DNA of 34,818 nucleotides, from NCBI GenBank assembly GCA_021791535.1, contig JAJYWI010000002.1, positions 1 through 34,818 of the forward strand, read 5' to 3'. This document shows, in pieces, positions 14,794-21,145 of this stretch (its first letter is position 1; each line of letters starts with the position of its first letter). Source of the DNA: Microcaldota archaeon (GTDB lineage: Archaea; Micrarchaeota; Micrarchaeia; Micrarchaeales; Micrarchaeaceae). Position numbers and translations under genes: made by a program. Below the pieces are notes generated by a model. It made no database searches. It had not been told where the DNA came from and saw only the letters and a list, made by a program, of their open reading frames with translations.

Positions 14794-15564
14794 GTGCAGA
14801 GCGCAGATGACGTGCTGGACAGTTTCGCCGGCATGATAACCAGGGAGCAGGCATCCGCCATAGCTAACGGCGGCGACCTGCAGTCCAATTCTGACAGGTG
14901 CATAAGCGTTGAGGGGGTCCTTGAGTTCATCAAGGCTGTGCGCGGCGCAAAGGAGAGCGCTGACGCTGCAAAGATCTACACGGTCAATCTAGAAGACATC
15001 GTGTACAGGATATTCAACGAGGTAGGGGATTCATCTAGGAGGACGGTCACACTGGGCCGCGAAGGCAGCACGATAAACATCGCCGTATCTGACAGGCTCT
15101 CCTCGGCCATCGACGAGCGCGGCTTCGAGCGCGGCGACCTTGTGTCTGTGATAGGCGCATCGCTCGACATACTCAGGGAGAGGCTTGTCGGCACCAAAAG
15201 CACCACGATCGTAAGGATGCGCAGGTCGCGCTCTGGGGTTACCGACTTCTCAACGCTTAAGGACGGCGACAGGAACATAGACATCATAGGGAGGGTGGCC
15301 GAGCTAGGCCAGCTCCGCAGCGTAAGCAGGCTTGGCGGCGGCAGCGTCGCAGCTGCAGACTGCAGGATCAGCGGCCGGGAAGGATCCGCGGAAGTCACGC
15401 TTTGGGGATCAAACGCGCTGCTCACCAGGAACATGCATGTCGGCGATTTCATAAAGATAGAGTTCTGCAGCGTGCGCAGCACCGAGCCGAAGCTGCAGGT
15501 AAACGCCAACGAGCTCTCCAGGGTACTGATACACAGAGACCTCTCTGCCAGGTTCACTGGCTAG
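14794..15564 (+). CDS. RPA-like single-stranded DNA-binding protein with OB folds
   Basis: The 256-residue protein, with a GTG start, has a helical N-terminus (about 1-55), a first OB-like segment (about 60-145) and a clear C-terminal OB fold (about 155-250) with strands in DIIGRVAELGQLRSV, AAADCRISGREGSAEVTLWG and GDFIKIEFCSVRS, ending with LQVNANELSRV. This is the pattern of archaeal RPA/SSB subunits, which coat single-stranded DNA in replication and repair. I see no zinc finger. A short AT-rich tract precedes the start. Its TAG stop overlaps the TAG of the opposite AAA gene in a shared CTAG palindrome. Confidence 0.8.
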   Translation: MQSADDVLDSFAGMITREQASAIANGGDLQSNSDRCISVEGVLEFIKAVRGAKESADAAKIYTVNLEDIVYRIFNEVGDSSRRTVTLGREGSTINIAVSDRLSSAIDERGFERGDLVSVIGASLDILRERLVGTKSTTIVRMRRSRSGVTDFSTLKDGDRNIDIIGRVAELGQLRSVSRLGGGSVAAADCRISGREGSAEVTLWGSNALLTRNMHVGDFIKIEFCSVRSTEPKLQVNANELSRVLIHRDLSARFTG

Positions 15565-18326
15565 CGCTCCCCATACTTGGAATAGAACGAGAGGTATTGC
15601 GAGACTACGTCCTCAGGCGCTGAGGGCTTTACCTTCTGTATCACAGCCATTAGATCCGCCTCCTCTATCTTCACCTCCTTGCCCTCCTTCACAGTCCTGT
15701 CCAGCATCATGGTCTTGACCTCCCTGCAGACATGGTAGATGTCAGCGCCGGTAAACCCTGTCGTCTCTTCTGCAAGCGCATCGTAATCGATGCTGCCCAC
15801 AGGCACCCCTTTCAGGAATAGCTTGAACATCTGCGCCCTCTGGCTCTTGGATGGCGGCTTGACGAACACAAGCTTGTCTAGCCTGCCAGGCCTTAAGGCA
15901 GCCGCGTCTATCGCATCAGGCCTGTTCGTCGTGCCTATCACCACAACGTTGCCCATTTCGCTTATCCCGTCAAGCTCCCTGAGCATCTCGCTGGTTATCT
16001 GCGCGGAGTACTCGCTTGCCATTCCCCTCTTGAGCAGCATCTCCTCGACCTCATCGAGCAGTATTATGGACGGGGCGTTCTCCTTGGCTCTATTGAACAC
16101 CTCCTTTATCGTTGCTGTAGCCCTCTCGACCCCCTGGTCAGAGAGTTCTGCTCCGTTGAGCTCGAGCATTGTTATCCCTTCCATCTCGCTCTTTATCGCG
16201 CGCAGCAGCATAGTTTTGCCTGTTCCTGGAGGGCCGAATATCAGTATGCCATTGACGCTCTTTATGCCGTATTTCTTGACCAACTCCGGGTGGACTAGCG
16301 GCGTCTCTATCGCATCCATGATGACCTTCTTCGCATCCTCCAGCCCTATCACCTCTCTCATCGAGGTTGCCGTGCTACTCGCCTCTTCGCCCGTCTGGCC
16401 GTACGCGCTGCGCTCAAAGTCCAGCCTGAACTTCTGGTACTGCTCTATCTGGGCTAGCGACACCGACGGCTTTGTGGCATTTATCCTGTCAATCAGGTCC
16501 TCCTCTGTTATCTGCAGTATAGTGTGCTTTGCTGCGGCCTCCTGCGATACCCTCTGCGCTACTGTCTCGCACAGGACCTTTATGTCTGCGCCTGTGAAGC
16601 GCTCAGTTTCCTCTGCCAGCTTGTCCAAGCTAACGTCGTTAGCCATAGGCAGATGGCGAAGGAAGAGGTCGAATATCTGCACCCTTGCGTTGAAATCTGG
16701 AGGCGGCAGGTATATTATCTTGTCGAACCTGCCAGGCCTCATCATCGCCGGGTCTATCAGGTTGGGAGCGTTCGTGGCTCCTACCATTATGACATTGTTG
16801 GTCTTCTGGAAGCCGTCCATCTCGACCAGAAGCTGCGAGACCGCCTGCCTGGATGCCTCATTCATACCATCACCGCGTCTCTGCGCTATCGAGTCTATCT
16901 CATCGAAGAAGAGGACGCACGGGGCGTTCTTCTTTGCGATGGTGAATATGTTGGATATTGCGCGCTCGGTCTCGCCTGGAAACGACGATATGAGGTTGGG
17001 CGCCTTTACATAGAAGAACCCGGCGTGTATCTCGTTGGCGAGGGCTCTCATCATCAGGGTCTTTCCGGTGCCTGGCGGTCCGAAGAACAGTATGCCTTTC
17101 GCAGGCTTAACGTTATACGCCTTGGATATCGCACGCTCCTCGATCGGGGCCAGCACAGCTTCGGTCAACTCCCGCTTTGTGGCGGCGTAGTTGGCTATGT
17201 TATCGAACGTCTCGTTGACGTTGCCGGCCTCTAGGTCCTCGAATGCCTCGCCGAACTTCATCCTTAGGTCCTGCTTCCTTATTTCGAGTGATTTTGTCAC
17301 ATTCACGCCGCTGGACTCCAGCAGGTAGACAGATAGTAGCGCGGCGGCAAAGCTTACAGCCAGTAGGTAATAGGGCAACGACAGTTTTGCTGCGTACGCA
17401 AGCGCTATCGCTATTATCGGGTATCCGAGCCCTATTATGCTGGCGTGGGTCCCCTTGTACTTTGACCTGCTTGCGACCGCAACGCCATCTATGCCGAACA
17501 CGATTATAGCTAGTATTACCATCTGCGCGAGGTAGTACTGCGGCATAATCCCGAGGGTGGCTACGATAGACCCTGCTATTTCAGACGTTGCTGAGATCAC
17601 AGCGCCGCTGGTGAAGAGAGCTGCTGCCTGGCTAGAGCCGTGCACGAACGTCATGACGTTAAGCCCAGGCTTTGACGGGACCACGTACTGGCTGAGCGAT
17701 GCAGGCACAGTTGCAGCATGCGCCGCGGTTGCACTGTATATGATGTATGAGCTGTTCTGCAAACCGGTCACCCCGGATATGAAGACGATTGCGAGTACGA
17801 ACAGGACTGACATTATCACAGCTCGCTTATACCCTATCCTCAGGACACCGATTATCATCAGTGGTATCGTCAGCAGGAGGCCTATCTGGGAGAACGAGAA
17901 CGCTATTATCGCATAGAGGAAAAGCAGCGGCTTGTGGTACATATAGCCGTATATCAGCGAGCCTGCCGCTATCAGAAGGTAGAACCATGCCAGGCCTGGC
18001 GTCTGGTATACCACCATCGGCATCAGAAGTATTATCAGCAGTATAAGGCCAGGGAAGGGTTTCCTAGCAGTAACGAAGAATATCACTGCGGCTAGAGGGA
18101 TCAATATCACAAGCGGATAGAATCTGAGGGCTACCGCAGCGCCGAGGAACGTCAATAAGGCGAGTATCCCGTCAGAGAAGCCTGGCTCGCGTATAAGGCC
18201 TGCGATCCTGTCTGAGAGGCCGTAGAAAACTACGTTATGCATGTGCTTATTCCGCACGCGGGAGATTGCGGCCTTTGCCTCGACATCGTAGTACCTCCTC
18301 TGCCTCGCCTTATTCTGAACTGGCAT
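15561..18326 (-). CDS. membrane-anchored CDC48-like double AAA+ ATPase
   Basis: The 921-residue protein has three parts. Residues 1-50 are basic and cytoplasmic-looking. Residues 52-340 hold about ten hydrophobic segments with one longer polar loop (about 190-235). Residues 355-921 are two AAA+ modules. D1 has Walker A GPPGTGKT (416-423), Walker B VLFFDEID (D475, E476) and arginine fingers R530/R533. D2 has Walker A (698-705), Walker B SIILLDEVE (D758, E759) and R812/R815. The usual CDC48 N domain is absent, replaced by the membrane region. Pore loop 1 of D1 has F449-P-G; in D2 the aromatic is missing (S-D-Q-G, 729-732). It probably extracts or unfolds membrane-associated substrates, perhaps for the proteasome (inference). 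Confidence 0.9.
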   Translation of the reverse strand: MPVQNKARQRRYYDVEAKAAISRVRNKHMHNVVFYGLSDRIAGLIREPGFSDGILALLTFLGAAVALRFYPLVILIPLAAVIFFVTARKPFPGLILLIILLMPMVVYQTPGLAWFYLLIAAGSLIYGYMYHKPLLFLYAIIAFSFSQIGLLLTIPLMIIGVLRIGYKRAVIMSVLFVLAIVFISGVTGLQNSSYIIYSATAAHAATVPASLSQYVVPSKPGLNVMTFVHGSSQAAALFTSGAVISATSEIAGSIVATLGIMPQYYLAQMVILAIIVFGIDGVAVASRSKYKGTHASIIGLGYPIIAIALAYAAKLSLPYYLLAVSFAAALLSVYLLESSGVNVTKSLEIRKQDLRMKFGEAFEDLEAGNVNETFDNIANYAATKRELTEAVLAPIEERAISKAYNVKPAKGILFFGPPGTGKTLMMRALANEIHAGFFYVKAPNLISSFPGETERAISNIFTIAKKNAPCVLFFDEIDSIAQRRGDGMNEASRQAVSQLLVEMDGFQKTNNVIMVGATNAPNLIDPAMMRPGRFDKIIYLPPPDFNARVQIFDLFLRHLPMANDVSLDKLAEETERFTGADIKVLCETVAQRVSQEAAAKHTILQITEEDLIDRINATKPSVSLAQIEQYQKFRLDFERSAYGQTGEEASSTATSMREVIGLEDAKKVIMDAIETPLVHPELVKKYGIKSVNGILIFGPPGTGKTMLLRAIKSEMEGITMLELNGAELSDQGVERATATIKEVFNRAKENAPSIILLDEVEEMLLKRGMASEYSAQITSEMLRELDGISEMGNVVVIGTTNRPDAIDAAALRPGRLDKLVFVKPPSKSQRAQMFKLFLKGVPVGSIDYDALAEETTGFTGADIYHVCREVKTMMLDRTVKEGKEVKIEEADLMAVIQKVKPSAPEDVVSQYLSFYSKYGER

Positions 18327-18366
18327 ATTAACAGACCACCCTACCCAGGGTAATATACGCGCCTCT

Positions 18367-18377
18367 CATTTTTATAC
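18367..18377 (-). promoter_or_regulatory. TATA box of the membrane AAA gene
   Basis: On the minus strand gtataaaaatg lies about 45 nt before the ATG at 18326, leaving a leader of roughly 20 nt that contains a GGGTGGTC ribosome-binding-like stretch. Confidence 0.45.
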
Positions 18378-18410
18378 ATTCAGTGGTCATCTCTCTATAA
18401 ACAAAGGCAA

Positions 18411-18420
18411 TTTATTAATA
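18411..18420 (+). promoter_or_regulatory. TATA box of tRNA-Tyr
   Basis: The element tttattaata is centred about 27 nt upstream of the first tRNA base at 18443, ideal for archaeal tRNA transcription. Confidence 0.6.
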
Positions 18421-18442
18421 TTGCGGAGCTTAAATCATATTG

Positions 18443-18530
18443 CCCGTTGTAGCTCAATGGCAGAGCGGCCGCCTGTAGTATGTGAAATGAAGAAAGCGGC
18501 AGGTTGGGCGTTCGACTCGCTCCAACGGGA
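18443..18530 (+). tRNA. tRNA-Tyr (anticodon GUA) with a 16-nt intron
   Basis: Mature cloverleaf of 72 nt: acceptor CCCGTTG/CAACGGG, D stem GCTC/GAGC, anticodon stem GCCGC/GCGGC, T stem GGGCG/CGCTC, discriminator A. C1:G72 is the archaeal/eukaryotic tRNA-Tyr identity pair. The loop reads CT-GTA-G, then 16 extra bases (18479-18494), then A, so the intron sits at the canonical 37/38 position and should be removed by the tRNA splicing endonuclease. CCA is not encoded. Confidence 0.92.
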
Positions 18531-18542
18531 TTTGTGGTATTC

Positions 18543-18959
18543 ATGGAAGACTGCATCTTCTGCAAAGTTGCGAAGGGTGAGACGCCATCCTTCAAGATAT
18601 ACGAGGACAGCAGGTACGTCGCTATATTGGACTTATATCCAAGCATGATGGGGCAGACGCTAGTGATCCCGAAGATGCACGTTGACAGCTACATATTCAG
18701 GATGAGCGACAAGCAGATTGCGGACTTCATGTCCACAGTTAAGAGAGTTGCAAGGCTGCTGGAGAAGGGCCTTGGGGTGGAAAGGGTTGGCATGATATTC
18801 GAGGGGACAGAGATTAATCATCTTCATGCGAAGCTCTATCCCCTAGACGTCTCAAACTCCAGGATCGGCCCAGTATACATATCCCCGAAGCCGCAAGGAA
18901 GGGCGAGCGACGACTACCTTAAGGAGCTGGCGGAGAGGATAAAAAGAGCCAAAGGCTAA
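18543..18959 (+). CDS. HIT-family protein (histidine triad nucleotide-binding, divergent triad)
   Basis: From the ATG at 18543 the protein has 138 residues and opens EDCIFCKVAKGE, the usual HIT start with a C-x2-C pair (C4, C7). GQTLVIPKMHV is the conserved central strand. The triad region reads N-H93-L-H95-A-K97-L, so the catalytic middle histidine is present but the third histidine is lysine. The family hydrolyses or transfers nucleotides from AMP-lysine, Ap4A-type or similar substrates. The gene begins 12 nt after tRNA-Tyr and may be on the same transcript. Confidence 0.85.
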   Translation: MEDCIFCKVAKGETPSFKIYEDSRYVAILDLYPSMMGQTLVIPKMHVDSYIFRMSDKQIADFMSTVKRVARLLEKGLGVERVGMIFEGTEINHLHAKLYPLDVSNSRIGPVYISPKPQGRASDDYLKELAERIKRAKG

Positions 18960-19002
18960 CACCACACCATTTCTAATTTGTTTGCCTCCTAAGCTACTAT
19001 GC

Positions 19003-19075
19003 GCCTTGGTAGTGTAGTGGTCTAGCATACGACCCTGTCACGGTTGTGACCCGGGTTCGAATCCCGGCCAAGGCG
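19003..19075 (+). tRNA. tRNA-Asp (anticodon GUC), attachment site of a VapBC cassette
   Basis: A 73-nt cloverleaf: acceptor GCCTTGG/CCAAGGC, D stem GTGT/GCAT, anticodon stem CGACC/GGTTG with loop CTGTCAC, T stem CCGGG/CCCGG, discriminator G as expected for Asp. No intron and no encoded CCA. Its last 26 bases and the base after them recur 717 bp downstream. Confidence 0.93.
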
Positions 19076-19076
19076 T
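19050..19076. repeat. attL-like direct repeat (3' end of tRNA-Asp)
   Basis: These 27 bp, covering the T arm and 3' acceptor strand of tRNA-Asp plus one base, are repeated exactly at 19767-19793. Duplication of a tRNA 3' end is the footprint of site-specific integration by a tyrosine recombinase. Confidence 0.85.
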
Positions 19077-19109
19077 ATTCTGCTCACGCCATAGTCACGT
19101 ATAGAAAAG

Positions 19110-19148
19110 CATATATATCAATATAAACATAATATTAATAGTGATATA
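19110..19148 (+). promoter_or_regulatory. vapBC promoter with a candidate operator
   Basis: A TATA-like catatatatc (19110-19119) lies about 35 nt before the vapB ATG. An inverted repeat TATATCA (19114-19120) and TGATATA (19142-19148), spaced by 21 bp, frames the probable transcription start and could bind the VapBC complex for autorepression (inference from position and symmetry). Confidence 0.4.
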
Positions 19149-19149
19149 A

Positions 19150-19383
19150 ATGGCAAAGCTAATAGCTGTTAATGAAGAGGTCTATACAAAATTAAAGAGG
19201 CTCAAGGGAAGCCGTTCGTTTTCCACACTGCTAGATGGGCTTATAGAAAAGAAATCTGGTGACATAAAGAGGTATTTTGGGGTATGGAGAGATAGAGACG
19301 ACCTTGACAAATTGGAAGCAGAGATTACAGCAAATAGAAAAACAGCCGGATTAAAGAGGAGAAAGTACCTGGCTGGTGTTTAA
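19150..19383 (+). CDS. vapB: VapB-family antitoxin
   Basis: The 77-residue protein opens with MAKLIAVNEEVYTKLKRLKG and continues SFSTLLDGLIEKK, a typical archaeal VapB/COG1753 (DUF217) DNA-binding half, followed by a charged C-terminal region that should wrap the toxin. It should neutralise VapC and repress the operon (family knowledge). Its TAA is followed directly by the vapC start, so the pair is translationally coupled. Base composition is AT-rich. Confidence 0.85.
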   Translation: MAKLIAVNEEVYTKLKRLKGSRSFSTLLDGLIEKKSGDIKRYFGVWRDRDDLDKLEAEITANRKTAGLKRRKYLAGV

Positions 19384-19755
19384 TTGGCGATCATTGACAC
19401 AAACGTAGTTATAGAGTATCTTAGGGGGAATGCCAAGATAGCAAAAATTGTCGACTCGAATTTTGAGAGCGGTGGAATCAGCATAACGACCATTACAAGG
19501 TACGAACTTCTGCAGAGAGCAAATAAGGACCAGTCTGTCCTCTCTTTCATCTCTGAAATAAATGTGTATGGTTTTGACAAACGGGCATCGGATAAAGCGG
19601 CAGAAGTATGGCATAGATTGAAAGCAAAAGGTAAAGTGGTTGATGACGTTGATCTCTTTATAGCGAGCATAGCGCTAAGCAATGGCGAGAAACTGATAAC
19701 GCTTGACAACGGCTTCAGGCACATAGAAGGAGACATTGAGATTGTTAAGGGATGA
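19384..19755 (+). CDS. vapC: VapC-family PIN-domain toxin
   Basis: The 123-residue PIN domain keeps the acidic active-site residues: D5 in IIDTN, a Glu in RYELLQR, Asp in DDVDLFIASIAL, and Asp in LITLDNGF. VapC toxins are Mg-dependent ribonucleases that commonly cut initiator tRNA or rRNA; the target here is unknown. The start is TTG with no gap after vapB, which could keep toxin expression low. The attR copy of the tRNA end begins 12 nt after the stop. Confidence 0.88.
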   Translation: MAIIDTNVVIEYLRGNAKIAKIVDSNFESGGISITTITRYELLQRANKDQSVLSFISEINVYGFDKRASDKAAEVWHRLKAKGKVVDDVDLFIASIALSNGEKLITLDNGFRHIEGDIEIVKG

Positions 19756-19766
19756 TCTAACTGCTT

Positions 19767-19793
19767 CCCGGGTTCGAATCCCGGCCAAGGCGT
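19767..19793. repeat. attR-like direct repeat (second copy of tRNA-Asp 3' end)
   Basis: Exact 27-bp copy of 19050-19076. The bases before it do not continue the tRNA, so this is not a second tRNA gene. It ends 1 nt before the stop codon of the convergent beta-CASP gene. Confidence 0.85.
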
Positions 19794-19794
19794 T

Positions 19795-21048
19795 TTAATC
19801 TATGTTTATCGTGTCCCCCACTTTCGGAGCAACCGCAGTGAAGCCCTCATCGCTCAGGTCGTTCGCCAGCGCTTTTGCATTATCCTCGCTTCCATGCACG
19901 CACACTACGGTGTTCGGCGAGCTCTCCTTGGCGTACCTGTGCAGGTCTGCCCTGTCTGCATGCGCGGAAAGGTCGTGAAAGCTCACTGGCGTCGTTATCT
20001 TTGTCTTCTCCCCGTCAAGCATTATGTAGCCGTGGTCGATCAGCATCTTTCCGTTCGTACCCTCGACCTGGTACCCTGTCAGGAATATGTGAGAGTTGTT
20101 GTTGAGCCTGGTTATGTAGTCGAGCACAGGCCCTCCGTTGAGCATGCCTGCGGTAGTGACTATTATTGACGGCCCGTTCAGCGCCTCCTTCCTTGCGCCC
20201 CTCTCCTCTATCCAAGTGGTCTCGCTTATCGCGTTCTCCAGTACCTCCCTGTTCTTTATGAACCTAGGATGGTTCATCACTATCGAGGTCGCTTTCCTCG
20301 CCATGCCGTCTATGTATGTGGATGGCGTAAGGCCATTCTCATACAGTATCGCAAGTATCTCTTGGCTCCTGCCTACGGCAAAAACTGGCACCAGCGCGTT
20401 TCCTCCATTGTCCAGTGTCTCCTTTATCTTATCTATCATCTCCTTTATAACCTTGTTTCTGTCGGGGTGGTCCTTGGTCGCATACGTCGATTCCATTATC
20501 AGCACGTCGCTCTTCACGACCTCTGCGCCTTTGTGCAGCGTCTGCTCGCGCATTTTGAAATCACCGGTGTAGACGACCCTCTTGTTCCCTTTTGAGTGGG
20601 GCTTTTCAACCAGAGTTATGGAGCTGCCGCTTATGTGGCCTGCATCGTACAGCGATATGTCAAAGCCGCCGAGCCTAGCTTGGGTATGGTAATCGAGGCT
20701 TACGTACTTGCTGATCATGCTGCGTATCTGCCTCTTGTGGAAGAAGGTCTTGCTGTGCTGCTTCTTGGCTATGTTGAGCGCATCATCGAGCAGCAATGCG
20801 GACAGGTCCATCGTAGGCATGGTGCCGAAGGCCGGTATGCTCATGTCGTTGTATATTGCCGCGGTGAAACCGCTGTGGTCGAGGTGGGCGTGGCTTATCA
20901 CGAGCGCGTCCATCTTCGGCAGCGCTATAGGATATTCGGTGTGGTGGTCTATCTTTACCCCGAAATCCAGCATTATGCTGCGCTCGTCCTTCAACATTAT
21001 CGCGGACCTTCCTACCTCTTGAGCTCCGCCGAGTAGCCTTAGTTGCAT
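19795..21048 (-). CDS. MBL-fold beta-CASP ribonuclease, aCPSF2-like (paralogue 2)
   Basis: The 417-residue protein from the ATG at 21046-21048 starts MQLRLLGGAQEVGRS, with GAGG six bases upstream. Zinc motif H53-A-H55-L-D57-H58, GHISGSS, YTGDFKM, a beta-CASP cap (PVFAVGRSQE, TYIDGMARKA, TTAGMLNGGPVL) and the late SAHADRADLHRYA motif are all in place. A longer frame reaching 21300 is rejected because it would contain the TATA box and overlap the divergent gene. No KH domain. It probably processes or degrades RNA. It shares core motifs with the 2042-3361 gene but clearly diverges elsewhere. Confidence 0.92.
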   Translation of the reverse strand: MQLRLLGGAQEVGRSAIMLKDERSIMLDFGVKIDHHTEYPIALPKMDALVISHAHLDHSGFTAAIYNDMSIPAFGTMPTMDLSALLLDDALNIAKKQHSKTFFHKRQIRSMISKYVSLDYHTQARLGGFDISLYDAGHISGSSITLVEKPHSKGNKRVVYTGDFKMREQTLHKGAEVVKSDVLIMESTYATKDHPDRNKVIKEMIDKIKETLDNGGNALVPVFAVGRSQEILAILYENGLTPSTYIDGMARKATSIVMNHPRFIKNREVLENAISETTWIEERGARKEALNGPSIIVTTAGMLNGGPVLDYITRLNNNSHIFLTGYQVEGTNGKMLIDHGYIMLDGEKTKITTPVSFHDLSAHADRADLHRYAKESSPNTVVCVHGSEDNAKALANDLSDEGFTAVAPKVGDTINID

Positions 21049-21100
21049 CGCATTCCTCAGAACAAGAAGTGCGCGTTCTCTATTCAGAATGCCCGGTGAA

Positions 21101-21110
21101 CTTATATAAA
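21101..21110. promoter_or_regulatory. shared, nearly palindromic TATA element between divergent genes
   Basis: The sequence cttatataaa reads as a good TATA box on both strands. It lies about 40 nt from the plus-strand start at 21146 and about 55 nt from the minus-strand start at 21048. It is the only convincing core element in the 97-bp intergenic region. Confidence 0.5.
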
Positions 21111-21145
21111 GATTCGCATCCATATAGAGCAATTGGATTGTTTGC

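Larger units (their letters stand above)
19077..19766. mobile_element. 690-bp VapBC mini-island between tRNA-derived repeats
   Basis: The interval between the two 27-bp repeats contains only an AT-rich promoter region and the vapB-vapC pair. It looks clearly more AT-rich than the flanks. There is no integrase, so it is either the remnant of a larger integrated element or a non-autonomous cassette mobilised in trans. The toxin-antitoxin pair would favour its retention. That it was inserted is inferred from the repeat geometry. Confidence 0.75.

Noticed and set aside
19767-19793. A second tRNA gene suggested by tRNA-Asp T-arm sequence
   Set aside because: Only the last 26 bases of the tRNA are present; there is no acceptor 5' strand, D arm or anticodon arm upstream. 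It is the duplicated attachment site.
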